DNA from: Botryococcus braunii
Taxonomy: Eukaryota; Chlorophyta; Trebouxiophyceae
Length of the DNA: 64,000 nucleotides
Direction: 5' to 3'
NCBI GenBank assembly: GCA_002005505.1
Contig: KV908411.1
Coordinates: 157,366-221,365, forward strand
A program made the position numbers and the translations under genes. The stretch's first letter is position 1. Each line of letters opens with the position of its first letter. The notes under the pieces are model-generated. The model saw nothing but the letters and a program-made list of their open reading frames with translations, was not told the origin of the DNA and did not search any database. Below, one piece after another: positions 1 through 11,860 of the stretch.

Positions 1-640
1 TGTATTCCTCCCTACGTCACTGAAATGCACCACCCTCTCACCATCACCTCTCCACCACCCTTTCACATGTATGTTTTCAGCCCGAAGGGTTCCTTAATCA
101 AGCCAAAACCGCCCTTTCCAACTCCCACACTGGCCGTAGCTTTGGGGTTTTCGATGTGAAATCTCCCCAGACGCTTCGCCACCTTCCGCACTATGCATTT
201 CTCCCTACATCACTGAGGCCACGCCCTCTCACCCTAGTCCCTCCATCACCACCCAATCTTCCTCCGACTCCCACTTGGGTGGCCGCTTTGTTTGTCTCAC
301 CGCGTATTCTCCCCAGCCACATTACCAGCTGCCCAGTCTACGTATTTGAACAAGAGTTTCTCACTACATCAGCGAAGCACCGCCCTCTCACCCTTATCTC
401 TCCATCACCCTTAAATCCTTCGTCGACTTCCACTTGGTGGCCGCTTTGTTTGTCTCATTGGGTATTCCCCCCTGACACTTTGCCAGCTGATGCTGTGTGT
501 GTATTCTGCTCCATGACTAAGGCACCGCCCACTCACCCTAATATCTCCATCACCCTTTAACCCTTCTGCGACTCCGACTTGGGTGGCCGCTCTGTTTGTC
601 TAACTGCGCAATCTCCCCTGACTCTCTGCCAGCTTGTGAT
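1..640. repeat. Degenerate ~145-160 bp tandem repeat
   Basis: Related blocks recur with spacings near 159 and 145 bases. For example GGTGGCCGC occurs near 278, 436 and 580, each time followed by TTTGTCT, and a CACCGCCC/CACGCCC block occurs near 218, 377 and 522. The copies are diverged. The long open frames here are by-products of the repeat and I see no gene. Confidence 0.7.
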
Positions 641-689
641 CCTCTTCTTCCAAACCATTGAGGGTTGGCAGGGGGATTGGAGCCTGAGC

Positions 690-815
690 ATCGAGGGATC
701 CAAACACCCAAGTACGAAGGGACCCAAGCACCCAAGCACCAAGGGACCCAAGCAACCGAGGGACCCAAGCACCAAAGCACCAGGGGACTCGGGCACCCAA
801 GCACTAAGGATCGGC
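690..815. repeat. Minisatellite of ACCCAAGCACC units
   Basis: Short imperfect units of about 9-25 bases built on ACCCAAGCACC and AAGGG are repeated head to tail. They are open in several frames on both strands, which is a property of the repeat and not evidence of coding. Confidence 0.75.
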
Positions 816-1019
816 ACTTGGCTCTCAGGGGAACTTGGTTGCAAGGTGAGCGCCAACCGGTAAGTCCATTATGACAGCTTCTGGCTCCCAGCTATTTTGG
901 GTATGCCAGGTTCGGGAGGTCATAGTGGGTGAGAACGGTTGCACTTGTTGAGTTGAAGGAGTCTTGAATCCCCAGCGTGAAGCCTGAACCCAAGCAGGGA
1001 TATGAAAGCCAACCCGCAA

Positions 1020-1033
1020 AACACACAGACACA

Positions 1034-1102
<69 letters not shown>
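1020..1102. repeat. (CA)n microsatellite
   Basis: A nearly pure CA dinucleotide run of about 80 bases ending in a short CGCGCG tract. Confidence 0.97.
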
Positions 1103-1104
<2 letters not shown>

Positions 1105-1394
1105 GCGCGAAGAAGGGGTTCAAACTTCGATGGAACACAATACTTTGGGTCAAGTGACCGCGAGGCTGGCGCCAGTCAAAGAGTTTCAGATACAACCCCC
1201 GGTGCATGGCAAGCCCAGCACATCATCTGACATGAACTAATGGAACCAAGGCTACGGTGGAATACAAATAGCCAGGCTGGCCCTTGGGGCCCCCCTACAT
1301 TTCGGGATCTTCAGCGGCGGGGTCTGCAGCCTTCTCTTTCACATAGGCCTCCAGCAACTCCTTTGAAGGGCCGCCTTCCTCCTCCACCTGCACC

Positions 1395-1475
1395 CCAACA
1401 TTGGGCAGGTGTACTGTCAATAACATTGGCAGGTGTACTGTAAATAAACATTGGCAGGTGTACTGCAAATTAACA
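1395..1475. repeat. Three ~26 bp units (GGCAGGTGTACTG)
   Basis: The motif GGCAGGTGTACTG occurs three times at a spacing of about 26-28 bases, the second and third copies followed by variants of AAATAA/AAATTAA. Confidence 0.7.
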
Positions 1476-1556
1476 GCCACACTACCAGTTGCTGTCCCAA
1501 ATCTTTACCTTCACAACACTCTGTATCATTCCTGTTTGTTACACAGTATGCCCTTG

Positions 1557-1627
1557 AGGAGGAGGAGGAGGAGGAGGAGGAGGAGGAGGAGGAGGAGGAG
1601 GAGGAGGAGGAGGAGGAGGAGGAGGAG
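1557..1627. repeat. (GAG)n trinucleotide microsatellite
   Basis: About 70 bases of pure GAG/AGG repeat. It would read as poly-Glu or poly-Arg on + and poly-Ser or poly-Leu on -, but no flanking coding signal supports translation. Confidence 0.95.
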
Positions 1628-1789
1628 CAGGTTACTTCAAAATAACTCCAGGTCGCAAAACTTTGCCCACATATCATCTGGCATATCTCCGTAAACTTCT
1701 GGCACCAAGATACATGCAGGCATTTTCTGCCATTGCTTCGTGCCCCTGACACACACATTTGCATATGCACAGGCACACGCGCGCACGCA

Positions 1790-1827
1790 TACACACGACC
1801 GCACGCGCGCCTGCGTGCGCGCGCACG

Positions 1828-1916
<89 letters not shown>

Positions 1917-1935
1917 GCGTGCGCGCGCACACACA
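1790..1935. repeat. (CA)n microsatellite with (CG)n flanks
   Basis: A (CA)n run of about 70 bases is bordered on both sides by alternating CG/CA tracts. Such alternating purine-pyrimidine DNA can adopt Z-form in principle. Confidence 0.95.
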
Positions 1936-3590
1936 CGCCACGCTTGCCAATCTTCTTCAACATGATGCCCGTACATATATTATTCACGCATTCTTCATTC
2001 CCACCTGCCACTCCCCATGAATGTCAAACCTAATCCCACCAGGATGGGAGACAGGAGTCAGCACATGCCGCAGAACAAAAAGGCAGGAGGTTCCCAACAA
2101 CGAAGTTCGCTCAAGTTGGAGAGACAGTCCCTTTCCCTCAATACGTGCCACATCTGTCACTCAGACAACTTTGTATGAGGCAAGGCCAACCTCTGTGATG
2201 GACTGCAGTTGCGGAGCTTGCAATAAGGCCCTTACGTCCACGCCCTGCACAGGCGCATACTGTAAGTGAGAGCTTTGCTTTGAGCTAATTGCTTTCTTCA
2301 ATGCACAGTGAAGATACACTCCCCTTTTCAGTATACATGCTATGGCACCTCTAAGATTATATAGTTTTTTCAAATTGGCAAGACATGATAGCCTCTCTGT
2401 GGCTGATGACTCACCGAGGCTCGAGCCCTCTGCTTTTGCAGCATCTTTGTGACCTCCAACTTGGCCCTGTTTGACGGACAAAATCTTGTAAGTAGTAATA
2501 AGTTAACTCGCTCACTTTAATCTATACTCTAAGGATTGCAAGTTTTTGACTCAAAAGAAAGCAAGCTGAGTGCTTAGGAACTGTGGCTGGAAAGCAAGGA
2601 GACAATACATGTCTCTCTGTTGTGAGATGGAGTTTAAAGATCTAGGACAGTAGCATATTGAATTTAATTCCACGTAAGTAATCTCGGGAATACCTCACCT
2701 GATTTCCTTTTTATCCTCTTCATCATCTCCACTGCTTTGGTCGTCAACAACCTTCCGTTTTCTGATATTTCTGGCCTTTGCGGTCATGTTTGTTGACAAG
2801 GGAAACGCATGTACTCAATAAGCCGTTAAATTGTTTTCAAACCGTAACAGATAGCAACCCTCTTACAGGTGGCATGCGCGGTGAACAAAATGAGCGCCGA
2901 TCACGCTAAGAAACGGAACAACAAGCCTTTTTGGAGTTGCCCAAGTCAGCATAAGTAATCATGACGTCAATAAGGATCCATGATTTCTAATTCAATTTGT
3001 ACAGTGATCCCAAGCAGTCGACTCCAACTACTGCAGGGACATCTACACAATCCATCCCTTCTCACACACTGAATGAAATACCGAATCCCTGCAGCGTCCA
3101 ACAATAATCACGGTGATCTGCCTTCAATAGTTACTAAGTAATCAACACTCCCAGTCTGATCTTTGATTGCTCCTGGAGGCTCTCCAGTGCAGCATGCCTT
3201 ACACCGAACTGTACTGCTTGCGAACTACTTGTACATTCCAAACGTACCGTGCAACTTGTACGGTACAAGCCTGGTGAATGGCATGCGCTTTACACGGGGA
3301 ATAATGGATTCAAAACACGGTGTATCTGCATGTTCATTGCCATTTGGAACCATGCCGTCGTCAGTCGCAAGCGTATGGACCAGAATTGTTTCAATTCATA
3401 AACCTCCTGGCCAAAAAGCGAAATTGATCAAGTGAATCTATGAAGTGGGAGCCCTTCTTGGTTTTGACCTTCGACATAGGGGCAATATCCGGCACATGTC
3501 TGCTCAACAAGACAAAGCTGGGTGTAGACCACGCGTACACATGGAAAGTTCTACCAGTACACCTGTGCGCGAGGCAAACCCGTGCAAGCA
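1936..3590. other. No gene recognised
   Basis: I find no open frame with recognisable protein similarity, no convincing exon and no RNA gene in this stretch. It is ordinary unique-looking sequence between microsatellites. Confidence 0.5.
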
Positions 3591-3626
3591 CGCGGGCGAA
3601 CACGCGCGCGCGCGCACACACACACG

Positions 3627-3701
<75 letters not shown>

Positions 3702-3732
3702 GCACGCACGCACGCACGCGCGCGCACGCACG

Positions 3733-3789
<57 letters not shown>

Positions 3790-3926
3790 CACACACAAAA
3801 CACACGCATCCTATATCAGTAATGAATATTCATTAATATCACTAATGAATATTCCTCTGAGAGCTGTGTTAGCTGCTCTTAGAGAGGAAAGATATAGGAT
3901 GCGTGCTTGCACGCACGCGCGCGCGC

Positions 3927-4012
<86 letters not shown>
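3590..4012. repeat. Fold-back: (AC)n arm, short palindromic core, (GT)n arm
   Basis: A long CA/CG alternating tract (about 3598-3802) is followed by a 15-base arm CACGCATCCTATATC (3803-3817). A core holds the 16-base palindrome TAATGAATATTCATTA (3820-3835). The exact reverse complement of the arm lies at 3891-3905, followed by a CG then GT tract to 4012. The whole block of about 420 bases is therefore an inverted repeat. It may be a MITE-like element captured between complementary microsatellites, or a microsatellite that grew on both arms. Confidence 0.8.
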
Positions 4013-4014
<2 letters not shown>

Positions 4015-4863
4015 ACCGGCAAACACAACAGCTCTTGGGGAGAAATGAGGTTACCTAACAAGCATTAGCTAACACCGGTTGACATGTAGAATCATTGAAA
4101 TCCATCTATACCAGTGCACAACCCGTCGTACAGTTTAAAGATGATCAAAATTGCTCTAAAACATTAAGGTGAACGACATCCAAGGCCAAAAAGAAAGAGC
4201 GATAAAGCGATCTAGTCGAAAGTTGATAAACATTGTTAAATGCATTTACTGTTGTTAGGAACACGTGAACTACACTTTTTGTTAAATACTGTTACAATCA
4301 AGAGCAACTAACCAACTGTCGTTCTGCAGTAGTATTGCAGAGATCCTGTCATGCAACTGCAGTGTGGCACCTCTGCTTAGTGTCCCTAGCATGGATGCAT
4401 GCCAGGATACGGCAAAATTGCAGAGAAATGCGCCCCGCCCAAGTGTACCTTGCTGTACAATAACAATCCGAAGTTTGAAAAGGGCGTCCTATGGCTGAAG
4501 CCGACACTAATTGGTCCTTGAGGGGTCTCTGAGAGTGACAGGCCCTGTCACATGATTGTGACCATCCAAATGATTGGACCGATGTCTGTCCAATCATTCG
4601 ACCCTTTCGCAACGCCAATGAAAGGAGACGTTATATTGTACACTTCTACACCCACACTATGCTGTACAACCACGAAATATACTTAGCAAACACCACTTCA
4701 TTTGCATTTGACGGTGCCTTTGAAGGCAAGGTCCTTTAAGTACAGGACATGACTCACGTCAGCCTGGTATCCTCGAGGTGATCAGTATGCTCGGAGACTG
4801 TGAAGTATCCACATACATTCCCATAATCCTCAGGCATACAATTGTGATGGAAGCTATGGCAAC

Positions 4864-4897
4864 AATAATGGCTTCATTTGCAAATGAAGCTATTATT
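4864..4897. repeat. 34-bp near-perfect palindrome
   Basis: The left half AATAATGGCTTCATTT is followed directly by a right half that is its reverse complement with one mismatch. No other feature explains it. Confidence 0.85.
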
Positions 4898-6151
4898 CAA
4901 AAGGGGCCTTATTGTTCATTAGGGAGAATACGATTATCCCAGAATCTGTCTGTGCATAGACGTGAAATACGTCCCTCTAAAAATGAAACACTACTGAAAT
5001 ATCGGACTTCGTTCCTCCAGGTCCTCCAACGACCCTGGTGGACGTCGTGTGTGAAATCATGTGCACACACATGTGGGTGACACTGTCACTATGCCATAAT
5101 CCGGGGGCATCCTGCCCGCAATTGATTGCCGATCCACAACCATGGGCATTCTGCCCGCAGCGGCCAAAGAAACATGAAACGCCCCACAGTTTTCACATCG
5201 AATGAGATGACAAAGAGTTCCGCACCATTTGTGCGCACCAACGTTGGTTGGTTAGTTGTGGCACCAACATTGTTAACAGAACGTTAAATTAAAGCGAAGT
5301 CAATACAACCAAACCGCAAACCGGGTGTCCTACATGCTGACCATGGTATGGAGAAGCCAAAACTCTTCCCAACCACCTCATGTAACATATGTCAGCATGG
5401 AGGCCCTGCTAGTTCCAAGCTGAAACAAACGTAACCTCCAGAGGGACACACATATTCCAACCGACTATTTTTTTACTGTGAGGGTGTACAACCATACCCC
5501 TCTAGAGGGATATCATCTGTCCTTCACGAAGCATATCAATGGTGTTTGTCACAATACCACTGGGATAAACAGCCACACTTTTTTTTTCCCTATATCTAAC
5601 ACGGAAAACCAGTAGTAATTTCGTCACAACGTGAGTGAGCACGTTGGCCAGCGTCGCACTGGGAGCAGCGACCCTCACCATTCAGAATGGGACACACAGC
5701 AGGCGGGCTCCTGTGAAGATCTGCTGGTCCAAAGCAGAATCACATATGTGTGACGCAATCTTTTACCTTTACAAATCTGTAATAATTTTTAAAAGCTACT
5801 GTTAAAAGCGGGATTATATCTTTTTTAACATTAAAAAGACCATCCCAACGTCTTCGTCTGCAGGAAGGAACAAATAGGATTCATAACCATTAAGGATGAG
5901 GCACACAGCATGTGGGCTCCCGTGGGGACCTGCTGATCCATAGCAGAACCCATAATGGTGGCCGATTATATACATAACATCGGTCTCAGACTCTTATGAG
6001 CCAAACATTGAATCGGCCCGACAATCCGCCGACCCCTACAGAACTGTTGGGAGAAGGGTTGCAAACATTTGTCCGGCTGTGAAATTAATGAGTATTGTGA
6101 ATGAGCAAACTAGACCGCATCGGAATGCGAACTGCGGCAACCCTCAGCCAT

Positions 6152-6285
6152 GAGGACTCTGAATGTTCTAAGTCCTCATGAGTCTATTGATAGAGCTCAA
6201 TGAGAATCCGGAGGACTTAGAATGTTCTAAGTCCTCATGAGCCTATTAATAGGGCTCAATGAGGACTCATGAGGACTTAGAATAG
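6152..6285. repeat. Direct and inverted copies of CTAAGTCCTCATGAG
   Basis: CTAAGTCCTCATGAG occurs at 6168-6182 and 6227-6241, a 59-base direct repeat. Its exact reverse complement lies at 6266-6280, so a strong hairpin can form between the second and third copies. Flanking CTATTGATAG/CTATTAATAG palindromes add to the symmetry. Confidence 0.85.
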
Positions 6286-7002
6286 AGTGCAATGGTACAG
6301 CAGGACCACTGGCAGCAGGAGCCCCATGGTAGACAGCAGGAACCCGAGACACGCAAAACAGGAATAAAATCAACTTTTTCCTTAAGATTAATCTTCAATC
6401 TTTGAGGAGTCAGTTCCTTCAACCAGAAATGGAAACAGCTCCCCTAACCAGGAAAAAATTGTTTTGCTCCCCTACTGCCTGGCTTTTGAGATCCGGTATG
6501 CTTCCTGGCCAAACCTCTTACGTGATATATAAGGACATATCCCTCCCCGGGGGGAAAGGGGGGGGGGGGGGTTGGCAAAATTTCAACCAGCCTGCGAGAC
6601 TGATCCTCCTGTTCCTGAAGCATGGCAATGCTTGAGATCTCTAGAGGAACTTTCCCTTGTGTCCAAGTGCATGTCATTCCATGACATATGCACATACCCA
6701 ACTTCAAAGCTTCAAAAAGCCCAGAACACTGGACTGCACAGCTGTTGTTTGTTTCTTTGAGAGCAAGGGCGCCCAAACGATAGTTTATTCGAAAATTCCA
6801 GTTCTGATGCAACCTTGCAATTGCCTCCACAGGGGGCTGCACCTCGAAGAACAGGATGAAAAATACTACAAGATACAGGGTCTAATGTTCTAAATGCGGA
6901 CAATGTCGCTCGCGGTACTGCTAACACTATCGATTGAGTTCTAGATTGAGTAGCTCCACAGCATTTCAACCTGGTGGGGAAAATGTGTGTGTGGGTTCCC
7001 AC

Positions 7003-7761
7003 CTTGACTACAGGCAAAGAAGTGTTCCCAGGAGAGAAGAGCCGATCACACACCAGCACGGCGCGCGTGAACACCGCTTGTTTCGAGAAATTGAGCTTCA
7101 CCACCAAGTTGAGGTCATTAAAGGAGCCCGATGGGCCCCGCCTCACTTCCCGCACACGGCAAACTCTCTCACCCACCTCGTCAACTAAGTGCAAGCACAA
7201 CTCACTCCGGACTGCTGCCTCTTTGATCGTTCCGAAACAAGACAGCAGAAATCGATGCTCCGGTGGAGAGAAGCTCACAGAAGCGGTACGCTGTCATGTA
7301 CACAGACGGCCAAACCTCCAAAGCAACTCAGGGCAGTACGCTGGCATGTACTCAGACCGCCAAACCTCCAAGCAACTCAGGACGAGCCCAGAGGGTTGCA
7401 AGATTAATGTACACAAGTACTTGAAGGGCACACCGCCATGCAGACCGCCAAACCTCTAAGCAAATCAAGGCGGTATGCTGCAAACATATGTACACCAACC
7501 GCCAAACCTCAAAGCAACTCACGGCGGTACGCTGCCATGTAGACAGACCGCCGACCCTCCCAACCTTCTTTCGGCTGAAGGCACATGGTTCCCCCTCCAA
7601 CAGACATGGTTCTCCCAGATTTGAGGCAGTGATGCGCATGCTTTCATGCCACCTCTGAAGGGAGAGAGCTTGGGGAGCGGGAGAATCCTGCTACCTGGAA
7701 AAGTTAGTATCGACGCAATATCGGCAGTCGCAATTCGCATTTCCAGGTTCAGATCGGCCAT
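7003..7761 (-). CDS. Unrecognised protein, first two exons (partial)
   Basis: I do not recognise this protein. Exon 1 (7695-7761) opens with ATG and encodes 22 residues beginning MADLNLEMRIATADIA. It stops at a CCAG|GTAGC donor in phase 1. A GAGGCAG acceptor then opens exon 2 (7003-7214), which restores phase and gives 70 residues. These include RSELCLHLVDEVGERV, FNDLNLVVKLNFSKQ and FTRAVLVCDRLFSPGN, and the exon ends at AAG|GTGGGA. The amphipathic, conserved-looking composition, the matching phases and canonical splice sites support a real gene. Further exons would lie below 7003 but I cannot place them. No signal peptide or transmembrane helix is visible in these exons. The intron carries a tandem repeat. 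Confidence 0.45.
7270..7560. repeat. ~50-60 bp repeat, CCGCCAAACCTC motif
   Basis: Five diverged copies of a unit containing GTACGCTG.CATGTA and ACCGCCAAACCTC.AAGCAACTCA lie inside the intron of the unrecognised - strand gene above. Confidence 0.75.
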
Positions 7762-8299
7762 CCCCGAAGCCCAAAAGGCTTAGAGTGGCATCTCCAGCGA
7801 GGTCCAATCTGTAGCGGCTTTTTGGCACAAATTGATTCCCTTTCGGGTCCGGATGGTCCCGATCGTGGCAAATCTCAGACTGAAATGTGACCTCGCTGGA
7901 GTTCCCACTTAGAGGGCACCCCCACTTACGATCGGGCGATGGCGAGCCCGCTGGATTTGCTGCTCCGTACGAGCGGCAAGTGCTTGTTTAAATACTCCAA
8001 ACACCGCGAGTACTCGCTCCGAGCGGACGCGTGGATGCCCTCTCATAAGGGGGCATGCAGCCGACTGAATCCTACGCACACAAGGAAGAGACGAGCACAG
8101 CACAAAAGTGGCTTTTGCTGCTTTCTGGAGAACACTGGGCAGTTTGTGTACATGCCAGCTTACCGAACAATGGGAGGAACCCATGAGCCCGGGCTGGTTT
8201 CACAGCCATGCTTGTGCCGATGCTTTCCTCTTTCTCAACGCTCTATAGAAGAAGAGAACACAGCTCTGGAACCCACACGGCGCCAGAGTCCCGGGGGCT

Positions 8300-8645
8300 A
8301 TCTCACAGAGAGGAGGATGTGCGGGCCCCGAAACTGCATCAGAAGCCGGAGCCCGGGCTTCGAGGGCAAGTGGTGGTGGGGAGCATCTGCCGGTTGATGC
8401 GGTACAGATCCCGCAGCCGCGCTGCGCTCCCTCTCCCGGTCGTGGTCTACGTGGTCTCGCTCGTGGGCCCCCATCGGCTTGGAGTCCTCCAGGCCCAGGG
8501 GCAGCATGTCCCTGTGCAGCGTGTCGGAGGCAGCGCCCCCGGCCGCCTGCATTGCCATGTGATGGTGGGCCATCTCCGCCCCTGAATGGGCTGCAGCCAT
8601 CCCTGTGTGAGCTGCAGGCAGCCATGCAGACCCCGTGAGCAAAAA
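8300..8645 (-). CDS. Candidate His/Met-rich exon of a membrane protein
   Basis: The - strand reads through a His- and Met-rich stretch (GAEMAHHHMAMQAAGG) into a charged segment with HERDHVDHDRERERS. This resembles a metal-binding or linker tail. The frame is open for over 100 residues and lies just below two (CA)n blocks that would be intronic. It may belong with the transmembrane segment at 9.2-9.5 kb, but I could not fix splice junctions. I do not recognise the family. An overlapping + strand frame of 152 codons at 7939-8397 is equally open, so the strand is not certain. Confidence 0.25.
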
Positions 8646-8694
8646 AGACAGAGAAGGGGGGAGGGAGCATGAGGAAGAGGGGCGAGAGAGGGGA

Positions 8695-8805
<111 letters not shown>

Positions 8806-8954
8806 AGAGAGAGGGGGGGGGGGAGGGAGGGAGGGGTGATGGAGGTGGAGAGTGAGAGAGGGGCGGCAAGGGTGCCCTGTACACATGACAAGTGGAGGGG
8901 TGGGGAGAGACCGGCATGTGCTCCCACCCTGCCCCAAACAGGAACCCCCTCCCC

Positions 8955-8956
<2 letters not shown>

Positions 8957-9025
<69 letters not shown>
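8957..9025. repeat. (CA)n microsatellite
   Basis: About 68 bases of pure CA repeat. Confidence 0.97.
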
Positions 9026-9026
<1 letters not shown>

Positions 9027-9199
9027 ACTCTCTGCCTCCTGCCCCCCTCCCTCCCTTTCTGTCATTCTCCACCTCCCCTCTCCCGCCCTCCCCCAAACTT
9101 AGGAAGGCCAACGTGATGTCAAGCAGAGAGGTGTGCCAGGCCTCAGACAGGAGAGGCAAAAACGCAAAGCCCGAGATGGGAAGGTGTGATTTGAGCCCC

Positions 9200-9510
9200 A
9201 CCTTCAAAGAAGGTCCCGGGCAGGCCTCCGACCCGCAGATTGCGGGACACATGCTGACGTCCCGTGTAAATCACGAAAAGAAACGTGCCGATGAGCGCAA
9301 AAATGGTGGTCACCAGCATGATGCAGTTTGTGCCTGCGCCAAAGCAGGGGTCCCGTGACCGCAGTGCGACGGTCCTTCCTGTACCGCTTGCCTCTGCAGC
9401 TGCCGACTTGGCGGGACCTGTCAACCCCGGGGCAAACCAGATCTCATTCATCTGCGCAATCACCTCTACGATTCTATTAGCACCATTTTCCCCTCCCACA
9501 GTGGTCCTTA
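9200..9510 (-). CDS. Candidate exon with a transmembrane helix
   Basis: The - strand frame runs from IVEVIAQMNEIWFAPG through a polar segment to CIMLVTTIFALIGTFLFVIY, a clear hydrophobic helix of about 20 residues, followed by the basic stretch TGRQHVSRNLR. In an overlapping frame just downstream (about 9090-9180) another hydrophobic run is seen (SGFAFLPLLSEAWHTSLLDI), which could be a next exon. An AAG|GTGGGG sequence near 9208 could serve as donor. The family is not recognised. Together with the His-rich stretch at 8.3-8.6 kb this may be one membrane protein. Confidence 0.35.
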
Positions 9511-9850
9511 AGAAAAGTAAATTGTTATATTGCACAGTACGATTTTACCCTTATGAATCTACTCTATGTTTACCTTGATTGTATCCATCAAGCTTAGACG
9601 ATAAGGTATTTCCAAAACCCTCTAGAGAGGACAAGAAAGTTGATGTCAAGCAACGCCAGCCGCAAAAAAAGGGGAGAAGTCACACCCGATCAGCCCAAAG
9701 GGCATGAGATGTGCACGACCCTAAGGGTAGCCTAATCAGGACTCTCAAGAGGCAAGAGAAGCCAGTCGCCAAGGGATCTTGGAATGGCATGTATTGCACA
9801 ATGAAGCAAAAAAGCTCAGATCTGCTCAGGACGGTTGCAGCTGCAGCGGA
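9511..9850. other. No gene recognised
   Basis: Nothing coding is supported between the putative membrane exon and the minisatellite that follows. Confidence 0.4.
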
Positions 9851-9859
9851 AAGTACACA

Positions 9860-10110
9860 GGAGAGTGAGTGTTGCAATGGAGGGTGAGTGTTGCAGTGGA
9901 GAGAGAGTGTTGCAGTGAAGAGAGAGTGTTGCAGTGGAGGGAGAGTGTTGCAGTGGAGAGAGAGTGTTGCAGTGGAGAGAGAGTGTTGCAGAGGAGGGTG
10001 AGTGTTGCAGTGGAGAGAGAGTGTTGCAGTGGAGGGTGAGTGTTGCAGTGGAGGGTGAGTGTTGCAATGGAGAGTGACTGTGTCAGTGCAGGATGAGTGT
10101 TGCAGAGGAG
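9860..10110. repeat. 19-bp minisatellite (GTGTTGCAGTGGAGAGAGA)
   Basis: At least a dozen units of 19 bases, varying between GGAGAGAGA, GGAGGGAGA and GGAGGGTGA endings, are arrayed head to tail. Because 19 is not a multiple of 3, the long frames seen on - are accidental. Confidence 0.93.
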
Positions 10111-10405
10111 AATTAAGCAGTGGAAAAAAAGTCGTGCGTTCCAGCACAGAGAAAGCTGCAAATAAGGCATTCGCAGATTCCTGTGAATTGGAAAGTTGAG
10201 AAAAGTGGAATCTGAGAGTTGGAAATCTGGAACTGAAAACCTGATAAGTTGCGGTCCAGTCAAGTGTCATCTTGCGCTTCTCAGAGTTGCAAGATGTAGA
10301 AGAGTAAATGAGACCCAAACTGGGTCTCCATCCATTGTGATCAACCCTGGTTCGCTGCCACAGTGCAAACTCTGGCAGTGCTCTTGAAATCCCAATACCC
10401 CTCCC

Positions 10406-10516
<111 letters not shown>

Positions 10517-10784
10517 ATGCAACAAAAGCTACTACAGCCACTGTTGCATCAGTTTAGGAACGGATTCTAATTTGCATCGGTAGTTCAAAATACATCCCCC
10601 CCCCCCCCCTTCATGCTGTTTGTGAATTGCACCAAACAATATCATGCATCATGGGGGAAAGTGAGAGGATATCCAATGCCCTGCAACGACCAGCACCACC
10701 CCACTATCGAAAAACTTTTCTTCAAAAATGCTTGAAATTTGCACCTCCCTTTTTACAAAAATTGAACCAAAAAGGGATTCTTAA

Positions 10785-10950
10785 ATCAACAGGAAAAGAT
10801 GAGGGAGGAAGTCACCAGCGACGGCAGGGGCACGCCCGTCATTCAAGAGGCGGTCCAGCAGCTCGCTCTCGAAGTCGCGCTTTCGCAGGCCCTGCTTTGC
10901 CAGAGGCCCGGCCAGCTGCAGCATTTCCTGTGCCAACCAAGACCCTCTCT
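10785..10950 (-). CDS. Candidate short exon, helical and charged
   Basis: On the - strand an AATTGGCAG acceptor is followed by an open frame with MLQLAGPLAKQGLRKRDFES and LLDRLLNDGRAPAVAG, ending in TAA near 10785. A donor-like GCTG|GTGACT lies before the stop. The composition looks like real amphipathic helix. It lies between the Ser/Pro-rich gene upstream and the putative membrane exons downstream and may belong to either. Family not recognised. Confidence 0.35.
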
Positions 10951-10956
10951 GCCAAT

Positions 10957-11235
10957 TAATGATTGAATGAATGAACGGAGGTTACGCATAACCCGTCATG
11001 ATGACTACATGTGCCCTCTGCCATTGACTGACTAAATGCATGAATGAACGCATGAATACTGCTACAAACTACCCCACATGATGACTAGCTGTCCGCTCTG
11101 CCATTGCATGAATGAATAAATGATGCCACACAGTCCCCGATATGACTAATGTGCTCTCCGCCTTTGAAGGAATGAATGAATGATGCTACACATTACCCAT
11201 CATGGTGACTTATATGATCCTACGCCATTGATGTG
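10957..11235. repeat. Degenerate 60-80 bp repeat with AATGAATGAATGA
   Basis: About four diverged copies share a CCATTG/CCTTTG block (near 11021, 11101, 11161, 11225), an AATGAATGAATGA block and CATGATGACT. Confidence 0.65.
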
Positions 11236-11569
11236 CATCAATTGTGGGCGGAAGGCACCGGTGTGACCACCTTTCTAATGTGTGCGGTTAGCATACCGCA
11301 CACAGACTACATCTGGTGTAGAGTCGTGACCCTTTTGGGAAAAATGGAGTGACTTGTTACGTATCCCGGGACACACAAATGACAGGGACGTCACATGCAC
11401 GCCAACGTGCAGGTCCCTCCAAGTACTCAAGGGCACGCACTTAAGGGTATATGAAGGTGGCTACAGAGGGGTATACAGGAGTGTGTAAAGGGCTTGACCA
11501 AAGTAAGCACAGCAGGGAACGCGAGTCAATCAAAGTGGACAGGGCAGACCCACTCTCCCTCCCAACTCC

Positions 11570-11860
11570 CCACCCCCTTCTCTCTCTCTCTTCGTCCCAT
11601 CCTACCACTCCACTTTCTCTCTCTCTTCATCCCATCCTGCCACTCCTCTCTCTCTTCATCCCATCCTACCACCCCTCTTTCTCTTCATCCCATCCTGCCA
11701 CTCCTCTCTCTCTTCATCCCATCCTGCCACTCCTCTCTCTCTTCATCCCATCCTACCACCCCTCTGTCTCTCCATCCCATCCTACCACTCCTCTGTCTCG
11801 CTCTTCATCCCAACCTACCACTTCTCTCTCTCTTCATCTGATCCTACCACCCTTCCCTCT
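11570..11860. repeat. 29-bp minisatellite (TCTTCATCCCATCCTACCAC)
   Basis: About nine pyrimidine-rich units of 29 bases, for example starting near 11712 and 11741, alternate CCTACCACC and CCTGCCACT. Confidence 0.93.

Larger units (their letters stand above)
4013..6900. other. No gene recognised; scattered short repeats
   Basis: No coding exon is recognised. Two related stretches near 5690-5755 and 5895-5955 share CACACAGCA, GGGCTCC and CTGCTG/TCC/AGCAGAA blocks about 200 bases apart. The motif GGCATcCTGCCCGCA occurs twice near 5105-5160. Hairpins inside this region are listed separately. Confidence 0.5.

Noticed and set aside
1417..1950. Long open frames made of Cys-Val, His-Thr, Arg-Glu or Ser-Leu dipeptides here and at every microsatellite
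   Set aside because: They are translations of dinucleotide and trinucleotide runs, open on several frames and both strands, with no conserved flanks.
7939..8397. 152-codon frame on + (starting MASPLDLLLRTSGKCLF)
   Set aside because: No family similarity, an overlapping - strand frame of similar quality, and low-complexity composition in its second half.
9860..10110. CRISPR-like array
   Set aside because: The 19-base units are contiguous and nearly identical without unique spacers, so it is a minisatellite in a eukaryotic genome.
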